Shown piece by piece: positions 8,894 to 17,571 of a stretch of 64,000 nucleotides of DNA. Both the position numbers and the translations under genes were made by a program. Every line of letters begins with the position of its first letter. Position 1 is the stretch's first letter. The notes under the pieces are model-generated. The model ran no database searches. It had not been told where the DNA came from and worked only from the letters and a program-made list of their open reading frames with translations. The DNA comes from Oligoflexus tunisiensis (GTDB lineage: Bacteria > Bdellovibrionota_B > Oligoflexia > Oligoflexales > Oligoflexaceae), in the NCBI RefSeq assembly GCF_001748245.1, contig NZ_BDFO01000001.1:6849346-6913345 (forward strand), in the 5' to 3' direction.

Positions 8894-11800
8894 AGGTTGT
8901 CCACTCCTGCTCGTTGCCATGTTTACCTGAACCCGGAGCATAGGGGAATCGTGGGGAATGCTCATCCAGGGTTCGCATTTGATAACGCATACCGACCTGA
9001 CTGACAGTACGATCCACGCGAAATGGTTCCAGGCCATAGGCGATAGAGATCTGCCCTTGGAAGGGGAAGGTCAGGTTAAAGTCACGATAGTAATCATAAG
9101 GTCCCCAATCATTCCATTTGGTCATCAATTGACCCTGCAGACGCTGCCAGCGCAAAGTGCTGCCGAGGCCATAGCGCCGAATCAAACGGGGACTGTCACC
9201 GTTGGCTTGACCCGTGCCGCCATAGATTTGATGGATCATGCGAAGCTCGGGCGAGAGCACCTGCACGGCACGAAACACGGCATCCCAAAGATCAGCCGCC
9301 GGTGGAGCCGAGGCAAAGGCGAAGACGGTGCCATCACCCAGAACACCCAGATTGCTGTCACGGCTGGTGGGGAAACGACGATAGATCAAATCCAGACTGG
9401 CTGCAAAAGGCGCGGATTCCCGATCATCATTATCCCAGGCAAAAAACCAGTTGTCCGGTGTGGGATCATAGACAAAGAGCAGCTCCGCTCCGAGCATTTC
9501 GCGGTTATCGAGCACCGCAAAGGTATCGTTCAAAAGATTGCGCGGCCGCAGCCCCGGGACATAGGTGCCCGTGGCATTATCAAATTGATCCGTATTCAGG
9601 ATCGGGTCATGGGGAATCGGTCCCACCAGCGGCTTTTGATAGATCACCTGCGGTGCCACGGCAAAGGCTCCCGAGCCTGCGGAAAAGCCTGCGGCCACAT
9701 TATATTGGTTGCCGCGTTCCGAAGGCTTGAGCGACCATTTGGAGAGGACGATGGAACTGTCGGGGCCTCCGTTGGCCACGAGTCCGCGATAAGCGCCCTG
9801 AATATACCACGGGACGCGTCCCCCGCTTTCAATCAGACGGAATTTACCCGCCAGGGTATCGATGGATTTGATCTGCGCATTTTCCGTGACCTTGTAGTTC
9901 GAACCGTTGAATCCTGTGCCATCCGTTTTTTCGGTGCTCACGTAACGATCGCCGATCCGTTCACGGCCCGCCACCAAAAGCCCCCACTCACTTTTCAGGC
10001 CGAAAAATCCTGTTTTAAAGCTGATGCTCGACTTCGCGGCCCGTCCACCCGGATCGGCGGCCACGCTGCTCGTGGTCACGGCCTGCTGTTCGCCGAAGGC
10101 CTGCTGATGCATGATCGTATAGTGAAGATCCTGGAACTGGCCGCTGTACTTCACGATCGCCATGGGCTTGGCACCCCAGTAGATTTGTGGGCCAAAGGCA
10201 ACCTTCCAGCCTTCCAGATGGGCTTTGCCAGTAAAAACAAAACCGTTCGGCGCATCGGAATTATAGCGATCGATGCCCGCCATATCGTAGGTTTCCTGAT
10301 AGAGACCAAAAAAGTCGCCTTCATCGGCCCAGTGACCATGAGGCGCGCGATAGAAGCCCTCCAGCAGGAAGGCATCCTCATTCCATTGAAACTGCGCGCG
10401 ATGGAGCTTCACCCTTTCGCCGTCACTCAACGTTACGGTTTTGCCATCCTCGCCTTTGACCTGGATGGGCACGCCGCGATTTTCATAGAAGATCTCATCC
10501 ATCTTGTTCCGCGCCACATGACCGAGCACATGGATGGCCGCGCTAGCCTCGAGGCGCGGATCAGGTCTCCAGCCCCATTCCATGGTCACCGATTCCATAT
10601 GATCCTGGGGTGCCCAGCCTTCCCTTTGAGTCTTGTTGGTATTGCGGCCGGAGCTTTGGATCGACTCCATGCGAAGGCTGGCGCTCTTCAGATAGATTTT
10701 TTCGAGGTCCGCCAGCCGTCCTGAGGCACGCAACGCTTCCGACTGCGGCTCATAATTCCGTGGTTCCAGGCTGGCGATACGTTTTTCCCAGCTGCTGCGC
10801 TCGGTGGAGACCGGGTTGATGGCAAAGATATCCTGCAGAAGGAAATAGGCCGGGCGTGGCGTCAGTTGATAGCGGCCACGGGCATCATTTTTGCTCTTGG
10901 CCATGATGCCAAACCATTCCTCGTTCATGTTGTTCGAGCCTTCCTGATAGTCAAAGCGGTAGGCATCGTTCGACCAGGACGCGGTCTGATCATGAAGCGC
11001 CAGATTTTCCGTCTGCTTGTACTTCCACCATTCATCGGACCATTGGAACACAAAGCCGCCCACGGCATTGCCGGCCTGCCCCTGGCCATAGCTGTTCTGA
11101 TAGATATCGAGCCACTGGCTTTTCAGGTATTCCGCCTGCGCGAGGCCATCCTCACGACCGGTCCGGGCATTGAAGGCATCCGCACCGAATTCGCTAAAAA
11201 ACACCGGTTTTCCCAGCTCCGCTTTCACGCGAGTGAAAAGATCCGTGGCGGTTTTCCCGCGATAAACGTTGGTGCCGAGCAGATCCATGGCCGGAACCTG
11301 CTTTGCAATCAGTTCCAGATACTGAAGGTCACCGTTACAAATGGAAACGAGGTGCTCCGGATCCGCGGCCTTGATCGCAGCCGTGATCTCACCAAAAAGA
11401 CTATAAAGGTGTCGGGCCTTGGCGATTTCCTGCTCGCCTTTGGGCAGGTTTTCAATCTCGCTCGACGTCCAGGTCAGGCCGTAATTGTTTTCATTGCCGA
11501 GCATCCAGAACAGGATGCCGGGCGTATTCCGATAGCGCTCCACCATGGCCAGCACATCTTTTTTGATGGCCTCCCGCACCCGCGGCTCGGAATAATCCAC
11601 CGGCGATTGCATGACGCCATCCACCATAAAGCCATAGCGACCCATGAGATGGTTCATCACCGTGTGAATGCCATAGGTTTCATAAATGTAAGCCACCCAG
11701 CGCGGCGGAATCATCGCAAACTGCCGAATCGCATTCACGCCCATGTTTTTCAAAAGAGGCATTTCCGCATCCAGCACCGCGCGAATATCCGCATCGGATC

Positions 11801-11990
11801 GCGCCCAGAAATCATAGGCGTAGTTTTCACCAACCGGGATGGATCCCCAGTTGACGCCTTTGATGATAAAGGCCTGACCCTCGCGCAGCAGCCTCGCGCC
11901 TTTGTCATCCTTTTCGATGGTAAAGCGCGGTGTGGCGGCGAACAGTGTCGGCATAACAAATAAAGCGCAAAATAAGACGAAAGACTTCAT
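8874..11990 (-). CDS. GH2-type glycosidase fused to a C-terminal barrel-like domain
   Basis: A 1038-residue exported protein. ATG 11990 is chosen because it overlaps the GH1 stop by ATGA and begins a signal peptide (MKSFVLFCALFVMPTLFA). Residues about 25-390 form a GH2/GH5-type (beta/alpha)8 domain: GNEN with E167 is the expected acid/base and SEFG with E267 the expected nucleophile; IRQFAMIPP and FQWSDEWWK fit the barrel. Residues about 400-1038 have no glycosidase signature; they are rich in aromatic, alternating strands (GQISIAYGLEPF, VGMRYQMRT) and end in TTYVDINL, which resembles an outer-membrane beta-barrel or a porin-like domain. Substrate is inferred as beta-glucan from the neighbours. 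A C-terminal soluble beta-sandwich cannot be excluded. Confidence 0.75.
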   Translation of the reverse strand: MKSFVLFCALFVMPTLFAATPRFTIEKDDKGARLLREGQAFIIKGVNWGSIPVGENYAYDFWARSDADIRAVLDAEMPLLKNMGVNAIRQFAMIPPRWVAYIYETYGIHTVMNHLMGRYGFMVDGVMQSPVDYSEPRVREAIKKDVLAMVERYRNTPGILFWMLGNENNYGLTWTSSEIENLPKGEQEIAKARHLYSLFGEITAAIKAADPEHLVSICNGDLQYLELIAKQVPAMDLLGTNVYRGKTATDLFTRVKAELGKPVFFSEFGADAFNARTGREDGLAQAEYLKSQWLDIYQNSYGQGQAGNAVGGFVFQWSDEWWKYKQTENLALHDQTASWSNDAYRFDYQEGSNNMNEEWFGIMAKSKNDARGRYQLTPRPAYFLLQDIFAINPVSTERSSWEKRIASLEPRNYEPQSEALRASGRLADLEKIYLKSASLRMESIQSSGRNTNKTQREGWAPQDHMESVTMEWGWRPDPRLEASAAIHVLGHVARNKMDEIFYENRGVPIQVKGEDGKTVTLSDGERVKLHRAQFQWNEDAFLLEGFYRAPHGHWADEGDFFGLYQETYDMAGIDRYNSDAPNGFVFTGKAHLEGWKVAFGPQIYWGAKPMAIVKYSGQFQDLHYTIMHQQAFGEQQAVTTSSVAADPGGRAAKSSISFKTGFFGLKSEWGLLVAGRERIGDRYVSTEKTDGTGFNGSNYKVTENAQIKSIDTLAGKFRLIESGGRVPWYIQGAYRGLVANGGPDSSIVLSKWSLKPSERGNQYNVAAGFSAGSGAFAVAPQVIYQKPLVGPIPHDPILNTDQFDNATGTYVPGLRPRNLLNDTFAVLDNREMLGAELLFVYDPTPDNWFFAWDNDDRESAPFAASLDLIYRRFPTSRDSNLGVLGDGTVFAFASAPPAADLWDAVFRAVQVLSPELRMIHQIYGGTGQANGDSPRLIRRYGLGSTLRWQRLQGQLMTKWNDWGPYDYYRDFNLTFPFQGQISIAYGLEPFRVDRTVSQVGMRYQMRTLDEHSPRFPYAPGSGKHGNEQEWTTYVDINL

Positions 11991-13336
11991 GGGATGACCC
12001 TTGTCTGGATCAGATCGCGGTACCAAAGGGCACTATCTTTAGGCAGACGTTCCTGTGTTTCATAGTTGACCCAAACCATGCCGAAACGTTTTTGATAGCC
12101 ATAGGCCCATTCAAAATTGTCAAAGAGCGACCAAAGGAAATAACCTTTGAGGTTGACACCCTGGTCCAACGCTTCCTGCATGGCACGGGCATGTTTCTGG
12201 AGATATCGAACCCGCCGTTCGTCCCGAATGCGACCCTGCGCATCCGGAGCATCATCATAGGCGGCTCCGTTTTCCGTAATGTAAAGAGACCGGGGCTGGT
12301 ATTCCATTTGCAGCCGCACGAGCAGGTCGCGGAGTCCTTCCGGGCTGACCTCCCAGTCCATATCCGTAAGATCAGTGGGATCCTGGGTCAGGCGACGTGG
12401 CATTTGACCTGGCGCGTTCTCTTCACCGCGGATGATGGCTCGCGAATAGTAATTGATACCGAGGAAGTCCATATCCTGTTTCATAAGGTCCAGGTCCCCG
12501 TTGCGCATGAAATCCAGAGCCCCGCACTCGGCTTCCACCTCGGGCACCATATCGATCGGCAGACAGCCTTTGAGAACCTGATCCAGATACCAGCGATTGA
12601 AACTTCCATCAAAGGCGCGGGTGGCCTCACGATCCACAGCCGAATCCGAGGCCGGATACGCCGGTGTCAGATTCAAGGTGATGCCCGCTTTGATATCTGA
12701 TCGCACGCTCCGGATCGCCTGCATCGCCATTCCATGCGAGAGCAGGACATGATGCGCGGCGATCCAGCCTGAGCGTGGATCCTTCATACCCGGCGCATGT
12801 TCGCCCCGCCGATAGCCGAGCATCGCCACACACCAGGGTTCATTGTGGGTGATCCAATGCTTCACCCGATCCCCGAGGCGCTCCACCATTTTCTGAGCGT
12901 AGTCTGCGAAATGCCGTGTGGTATCGCGATGCAGCCAGCCGCCTTGATGACCAAGGCAGGCTGGCAAATCCCAATGGTAAAGGGTAACCCAGGGTTCAAT
13001 ATTTTTTTCCAAAAGCTCATCAACCAGCTGCTCATAGAAAGCCATGCCCTTCTCATGGACCTTGCCGAAACCCTCGGGCAGGACCCGCGGCCAGGCTATG
13101 GAAAAGCGATAGGCTTCCAGCCCCAGATTCTTCATCAGGGCCACATCATCGCGAAAGCGGAAATAATGTTCGCAGGCCCGCCGCCCATCACTGCCATCCG
13201 CAATGGTGCCCTCCTCCTGGCAAAACTGATCCCAGATCGAGGGGGAGCGTCCATCGACATCAGTCGCGCCTTCGATTTGAAACGACGAGGTCGCGGCACC
13301 AAAAAGAAAATCCTTTGGAAATGGTTTTTTGCTCAT
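11987..13336 (-). CDS. GH1 beta-glucosidase
   Basis: A 449-residue family 1 glycoside hydrolase, the usual length. It starts with the GH1 signature region FPKDFLFGAATSSFQIEG. The acid/base is E166 in THNEPWC and the nucleophile is E355 in YITENGAAY; the aglycone/glycone wall residues WSLFDNFEWAYGY are intact. There is no signal peptide, so it is cytoplasmic and cleaves imported beta-glucosides or short beta-gluco-oligosaccharides to glucose. It overlaps the oppF-like ATPase gene by 4 bp upstream and the GH2-type gene by 4 bp downstream, so it is tightly coupled in the operon. Confidence 0.95.
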   Translation of the reverse strand: MSKKPFPKDFLFGAATSSFQIEGATDVDGRSPSIWDQFCQEEGTIADGSDGRRACEHYFRFRDDVALMKNLGLEAYRFSIAWPRVLPEGFGKVHEKGMAFYEQLVDELLEKNIEPWVTLYHWDLPACLGHQGGWLHRDTTRHFADYAQKMVERLGDRVKHWITHNEPWCVAMLGYRRGEHAPGMKDPRSGWIAAHHVLLSHGMAMQAIRSVRSDIKAGITLNLTPAYPASDSAVDREATRAFDGSFNRWYLDQVLKGCLPIDMVPEVEAECGALDFMRNGDLDLMKQDMDFLGINYYSRAIIRGEENAPGQMPRRLTQDPTDLTDMDWEVSPEGLRDLLVRLQMEYQPRSLYITENGAAYDDAPDAQGRIRDERRVRYLQKHARAMQEALDQGVNLKGYFLWSLFDNFEWAYGYQKRFGMVWVNYETQERLPKDSALWYRDLIQTRVIP

Positions 13337-14139
13337 GAGAGTCTTCTTTCCAGCCTTGGGTTTCGTATGGCATCCAGGAGCAGCGCAGTATAGGGGTCCT
13401 GGGGATTCGTAATCACAGCTTCCGTCGTTCCACTTTCCACGATCACGCCACGGTTCAAGACGATCAGCCGATCGGTGAGATAGCGTGCGCTGGCCAGATC
13501 ATGCGTGATCAGGAGCAGAGCGAGTCCCTGCTCACGCCGCAGACGCGCGAGAAGATTCAATATGTCCATGCGAATGGAAACATCGAGCATCGACGTGGGT
13601 TCATCCGCCACGATCAGTTTGGGATTCACAGCCAGCGCGCGGGCGATCGCCACTCTTTGCCTTTGACCACCCGACAGCGCATAGGGATAGGCCCGGGCCA
13701 TGCGTTCCACCGGCGTGAGACCCACCATGTGCAAAAGATCATGAATGCGCGATTCCAGTTCCCCGCGCGTGACCAGTCCATGCCTCAGGAGGGGACGCGC
13801 CAGGTGATAGGCCACATCATGTGCAGGATTCAGCGAGGCAAAGGGATCCTGAAAAATCATCTGCACGAGGGAACGATACGCAAACGAGGCGCCGCGCGGC
13901 TCCGCCTGGAACATCTCGCAACCATTGAGCCAAAGTTCACCTCTGTCAGCTTTTTCGAGTCGCAGAATGATGCGGCCCAGGGTACTCTTGCCACAGCCGG
14001 AAGCACCAACCAGCCCGACAATCTCACCGCGGTCTATATGGAGTGATACGTCCCGCAGTGCGTGGACAGGCTCCTTACGGCGTATGAGCCCGGTCGAACG
14101 ATAGCTTTTCGTGATCTTGCTGAGACGCAGAAGCTCCAT
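13333..14139 (-). CDS. Opp/Dpp-type ABC importer ATP-binding protein (OppF-like)
   Basis: The second ATPase subunit of the Opp-type importer, 268 residues. Walker A GASGCGKST at 45-53, Q-loop IFQDPFASLNP, signature LSGGQRQR at 155-162, Walker B LIVADEP at 175-181, switch histidine in LITHD. OppF-like rather than OppD-like because of FQDPFASLNP and the short C-terminus ending soon after the PYTALLLDAI stretch, without a cysteine cluster. It is the first gene of the operon, with CAGGAGAG as ribosome binding site, and is separated from the rest of the transporter by the two hydrolases, the lipoprotein and the ROK gene. Opp-type importers need both ATPases, so the two halves probably work together. 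Confidence 0.9.
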   Translation of the reverse strand: MELLRLSKITKSYRSTGLIRRKEPVHALRDVSLHIDRGEIVGLVGASGCGKSTLGRIILRLEKADRGELWLNGCEMFQAEPRGASFAYRSLVQMIFQDPFASLNPAHDVAYHLARPLLRHGLVTRGELESRIHDLLHMVGLTPVERMARAYPYALSGGQRQRVAIARALAVNPKLIVADEPTSMLDVSIRMDILNLLARLRREQGLALLLITHDLASARYLTDRLIVLNRGVIVESGTTEAVITNPQDPYTALLLDAIRNPRLERRLS

Positions 14140-14172
14140 GACGGGTCTCTCCTGGCTTTGTCAACCGTCGAA

Positions 14173-14183
14173 CAATTTGTTTG
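14173..14183 (+). promoter_or_regulatory. Candidate ROK operator copy 1 (CAATTTGTTTG)
   Basis: CAATTTGTTTG lies 34 bp upstream of the operon start codon at 14139. It matches the copy at 14414-14424 at 10 of 11 positions in the same orientation. The core TTTGTTTG recalls half-sites of XylR-type ROK operators (TTAGTTTGTT). Inference only. Confidence 0.4.
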
Positions 14184-14400
14184 AAACCACTACTAATACC
14201 CTCAAATCCCGAAATCAAGTTCTGAATGACAACAAAATACACAACCAGGCCCGGACTTTTGTGGATTCGCCCGGTAATGTCTTATTTCCTAGGGTTTTGC
14301 CCCATGCAGCTGCCTCTGCGTGCGTTCAAATTCCGAAACTCCAGAATGGCCGCATGACCCATATTCAAAAAAGGTAAGCTGGATAAGGTCTGGAAAGCGC

Positions 14401-14430
14401 TTGCAGTCGTGACCAATTAGTTTGTTATAA
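14401..14430 (+). promoter_or_regulatory. Candidate promoter of the GH17 gene
   Basis: TTGCAG at 14401-14406 and TTATAA at 14425-14430 are separated by 18 bp, a plausible sigma-70 promoter. The candidate operator at 14414-14424 fills the spacer, a position where a repressor would block polymerase. Confidence 0.4.
14414..14424 (+). promoter_or_regulatory. Candidate ROK operator copy 2 (CAATTAGTTTG)
   Basis: The second copy of the CAATTWGTTTG motif. It continues as TTAGTTTGTT (14418-14427), identical to a half-site of XylR-type ROK operators as I remember them, and is followed by the partial inverted match CAACAA at 14438-14443. Placed between the proposed -35 and -10 elements of the GH17 promoter. 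Confidence 0.42.
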
Positions 14431-14464
14431 GTACAATCAACAACAGACTCGCATGGAGGATAAC

Positions 14465-15544
14465 ATGCAAAACTGGATTCGCGCCCTGCTGCTTGGCAGC
14501 TGGTCTTTGCTCGCCTGCAGTTGCACGGACTCGGCTTCAACGTCCGCCCGGTCCGCGGCCGCTGGGCCTCTGCCCCCACCTTCCTCGTCCCTCGTGAGCT
14601 TCCAGGAAATATTTTTGGGTGCCCCGCGTGCGGAAACGGTTCGCGCCATTTCCTACTCGGCCTATCGCCCGGGACAGGCTCCGGGCCAATCCGAACCGAC
14701 GGCAGCGCAGATCAGTGAGGATCTCAAACTGTTGAGTCGGCATTGGAATGTGATTCGGCTCTATGGCAGCGGCTCATTGAGTGCCAGGATTCTCGAAGTC
14801 ATTGCCAGGGAAAAACTGCCGTTACGGGTGATGCTCGGCGCCTGGCTGCAGGCCGAGGTGAGCAATCCCGGCTGCCCCTGGGGCGGTATTTATTCGGAAG
14901 CTGAACTCGCGCAGAATCGTGAGGAAAACCGGGCTGAAGTCGATCGCGCCATCACGCTGGCGAAGACCTGGCCTGGGATTGTCAGTTCCATCAGCGTGGG
15001 CAATGAAATCCTGGTGGACTGGACGGACCATCTGGTGCCGGAGGACTCTGTCATCCATTATGTGAAGCGGGTGAAGGCTGCCGTGCCCACCGCCGTGACG
15101 GTGGCTGACAACTATGTGCCCTTTCAAAGGGGTCATGACGAACTGGTCAAGCTTTTGGATTTCATCACCATCCATACCTATCCCATCTGGGAGAACAAAA
15201 ACATTGACGTCGCTCTTGATTACGCGCGGCAAAACTATGAAGCCGTGCGCCAGCGCCATCCGGAAAAACCGATCGCCATCGGGGAAACGGGCTGGACCAC
15301 GGTCACCAATGGAATCGGCATTCCCACGTCATTCGCCAATGAACTCGCGCAACAGCGCTATTTCAAAGAGATGAGCGCCTGGAGTGAAAGCCAGGGCATT
15401 CCTGTGTTTTTCTTTGAAGCCTTTGATGAGGACTGGAAGGGAGGACCAGATCCGGCGGAACCTGAAAAACATTGGGGCCTTTTCACCACGGATCGTCGAC
15501 CGAAATTGGCCGTCCGGGAGCTTTTTTCTGATTTGATTCCGTAA
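14465..15544 (+). CDS. GH17-like beta-1,3-glucanase/transglucosidase lipoprotein
   Basis: A 359-residue protein. ATG 14465 is preferred over ATG 14453 because GGAGGA sits 4 nt upstream and the protein then begins with a lipoprotein signal (lipobox LLAC, C18). A proline/serine linker leads to a (beta/alpha)8 domain of glycoside hydrolase family 17 type: VIRLYGSGS near the first strands, SVGNE with E181 as acid/base, and AIGETGW with E274 as nucleophile. GH17 enzymes cleave or rearrange beta-1,3-glucans. As an envelope lipoprotein it would act on glucan at the cell surface or in the periplasm before uptake by the divergent Opp-type importer. It is followed 34 bp later by a di-haem oxidoreductase gene. 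Confidence 0.82.
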   Translation: MQNWIRALLLGSWSLLACSCTDSASTSARSAAAGPLPPPSSSLVSFQEIFLGAPRAETVRAISYSAYRPGQAPGQSEPTAAQISEDLKLLSRHWNVIRLYGSGSLSARILEVIAREKLPLRVMLGAWLQAEVSNPGCPWGGIYSEAELAQNREENRAEVDRAITLAKTWPGIVSSISVGNEILVDWTDHLVPEDSVIHYVKRVKAAVPTAVTVADNYVPFQRGHDELVKLLDFITIHTYPIWENKNIDVALDYARQNYEAVRQRHPEKPIAIGETGWTTVTNGIGIPTSFANELAQQRYFKEMSAWSESQGIPVFFFEAFDEDWKGGPDPAEPEKHWGLFTTDRRPKLAVRELFSDLIP

Positions 15545-15578
15545 TTTGATTCAGGGCAAACATAAGGGGGTAAAACTG

Positions 15579-17516
15579 ATGAAACACTTTTGTTGGGGAG
15601 GGCTTCTGCTGCTGGCCTTATGGGACACATGGGCCCAGGCCGCAGCCATAACCGAAGCCTCGATTCGGCCGCGGCGTCGGCATGAAAACGACATGGATTT
15701 TTCGAAGTACAATCCCTTCTACTGGGAAGGGCGTCAGGCGTCCTTCAAAGTCGAGGACTTCACGCCGGATGGAGAAAACCGTCTGCGCTTCACCTTCTAC
15801 ACGGAATGGCCGCAGGACGCCATACCCACCCGCGGGCCGGATTTCTCGGCCGTTTATATCGGCAATCCCAATGCCCCGAGCGAAACCGAACGCAGCAAAT
15901 TCGCACTGAACGTGCGCATGAAACATGTCAGCGACTACCGGGTTTTTACCGCGGAACTTGGACCTGGGGAATTTGCGGCATTTCGGGATCGGCTGAAGGT
16001 GGGGTCGGTGGTGACCTTTGAATTCCGCTTTTTCATGAACGAAAGTTTCGGACCCTGGCAGAAACAGAAGATGGCGAATGTCCATAATATTTCCGCCTAC
16101 TATTCGGAGTTCTTTCGCATCCGCATTGGCTCATCCGGTCTTTTGATCGATGATCCGGATCGTTCCGATATCGTGCCCGCCGCCCTGCGTTATGCGGGAG
16201 GCGGCACGACCATTCCCACCGTCCGCGTGGAACCCTGGAAGGCGCTGCAGCAGCAGGCCTTTAACATAAAGCCGGCGCATTCGCAGGACTTTATGTTCGG
16301 TCGCACCTGGTTTCACACCGATATGGCCAACGGTCAGCACACGCGGGATGATTCCGATGACAAGCCTTCACCCTTTTTTGAAGAGGATCGCCAGGAACGG
16401 GCCGGCTTTGCATCCACCGCCTACAATGTGCGCAGCTGCAGCAGCTGTCATGTGAATAACGGTGGATCGCTCCTGCCTCCGGACGGCGAGGACATTCATC
16501 ATACCGTGGTGAAGACTTTCGACAAAACTTCCGGGGCTGCCCATGCGAGGATTGGGCAGCAGCTGCAAACCTCGGGGCCGGATCGTGAGGGTTCGCTTAC
16601 GGTGTCGAACTGGGAAACCCGTGTGGTGCGACTCGACGATGGAACGGAGGTGGTCCTGAAAAAACCGCGTTTTCATGTCGACAGCACTCTGGCTGATGAT
16701 CGCATGGCCCTCTCTCCCCGCCGTCCTCTCTCCATGATCGGTCTCGGTCTTTTGGAAGCCATTCCGGAGTCCACACTCCGCGACCTGGCCGCGCAAAACA
16801 AAGGCATTCTGCGTACTTTCAACGGCAAGGCCGGGCGCTTTGGTTGGAAGGCGGATCGTGTGAGCCTGCTCGATCAGATCGCGGAAGCGTTGCGCAGTGA
16901 TATGGGCGTCCTCAGTCGCCATCGTGGAACCCTCGACTGCACCGGGCCTTGTCAGAGCGGAAAAGGTCCCTTGCCGGATCAGGCTTTGGCTTCCCTCGAA
17001 ACCTATGTCGCTCTCCTCGGTGTGCCGCCGCGCATGCGTCCCCTGGATCCCGCCGTTCAACGCGGGGAGAAAATCTTCGACCGTCTCAACTGCGGCAGCT
17101 GCCACGTCAAAGCCTTGAAAACAGGCCCGAGCCGGTTCCCTGAACTCGCTCATCAAAACATTCAACCCTTCACCGACCTGCTTTTGCATGATATGGGTCC
17201 GGACCTCGCCGACGGGATGCCAGGAGACATCGGCCGTCTTTGGCGAACGGCGCCGCTCTGGGGCCTGAAGAACGTCCGTCATGCCACCGACTCACACGTC
17301 AGTGAATTTCCACCCGGGAATATTTCGCTGCAGTGGAAGGATGCGCATCGGGCCGCGGATGGCAACCGCGTGCAGTGGCTCCACGATGGTCGGGCGGAGA
17401 GTCTGATGGAAGCCATCCTCTGGCATGGAGGGGAGGCCTCCGCTTCGGTCAGAGCTTACAAGGCATTGAACGCGAATGAGCGCAAGGATCTTGAAGCGTT
17501 TCTCTTCGATCTCTAA
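15579..17516 (+). CDS. Di-haem DUF1111-type oxidoreductase with extra N-terminal domain
   Basis: A 645-residue exported c-type cytochrome. ATG 15579 has AAGGGGG at 8-nt spacing and starts a signal peptide (MKHFCWGGLLLLALWDTWAQA). Two haem-binding motifs are visible: CSSCH (C287-H291) and CGSCH (C505-H509). The C-terminal 430 residues fit the di-haem thiol-oxidoreductase-like family DUF1111 (GFASTAYNVRSCSSCHVNNG; PLWGLKNVRHATD; WHGGEAS near the end). Residues about 24-190 form a separate beta-rich region with aromatic residues (NPFYWEGRQASFKVEDF, VVTFEFRFFMNESFG) that is not part of DUF1111 and might bind a carbohydrate or partner. Probably co-transcribed with the GH17-like gene, so an oxidative step linked to glucan use is possible but unproven. 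Confidence 0.8.
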   Translation: MKHFCWGGLLLLALWDTWAQAAAITEASIRPRRRHENDMDFSKYNPFYWEGRQASFKVEDFTPDGENRLRFTFYTEWPQDAIPTRGPDFSAVYIGNPNAPSETERSKFALNVRMKHVSDYRVFTAELGPGEFAAFRDRLKVGSVVTFEFRFFMNESFGPWQKQKMANVHNISAYYSEFFRIRIGSSGLLIDDPDRSDIVPAALRYAGGGTTIPTVRVEPWKALQQQAFNIKPAHSQDFMFGRTWFHTDMANGQHTRDDSDDKPSPFFEEDRQERAGFASTAYNVRSCSSCHVNNGGSLLPPDGEDIHHTVVKTFDKTSGAAHARIGQQLQTSGPDREGSLTVSNWETRVVRLDDGTEVVLKKPRFHVDSTLADDRMALSPRRPLSMIGLGLLEAIPESTLRDLAAQNKGILRTFNGKAGRFGWKADRVSLLDQIAEALRSDMGVLSRHRGTLDCTGPCQSGKGPLPDQALASLETYVALLGVPPRMRPLDPAVQRGEKIFDRLNCGSCHVKALKTGPSRFPELAHQNIQPFTDLLLHDMGPDLADGMPGDIGRLWRTAPLWGLKNVRHATDSHVSEFPPGNISLQWKDAHRAADGNRVQWLHDGRAESLMEAILWHGGEASASVRAYKALNANERKDLEAFLFDL

Positions 17517-17524
17517 ACAGGAAA

Positions 17525-17553
17525 GCGCCTCTCCCTGCAAAGGGATGAGGCGC
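17525..17553 (-). terminator. Hairpin between convergent genes
   Basis: GCGCCTC (17525-17531) pairs with GAGGCGC (17547-17553), extended by TCCCT/AGGGA around a GCAA loop, a 12-bp stem with one bulge. On the minus strand it is followed by TTTCCTGTTT, so it can end the lipoprotein transcript; on the plus strand the T tract is missing. Confidence 0.65.
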
Positions 17554-17571
17554 GATCACTCTTGAAATCGA

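Larger units (their letters stand above)
14140..14464. promoter_or_regulatory. Divergent promoter region between the glucan operon and GH17 gene
   Basis: A 325-bp non-coding stretch between two divergent start codons. It must hold the promoters for the minus-strand operon and for the GH17/oxidoreductase pair. It contains two copies of an 11-bp motif (separate entries). I see no credible small gene in it. Confidence 0.7.

Noticed and set aside
8958..10724. 588-residue plus-strand ORF opposite the barrel-fusion glycosidase
   Set aside because: The minus-strand gene has catalytic motifs, a signal peptide and ATGA coupling; the plus-strand frame has none of these.
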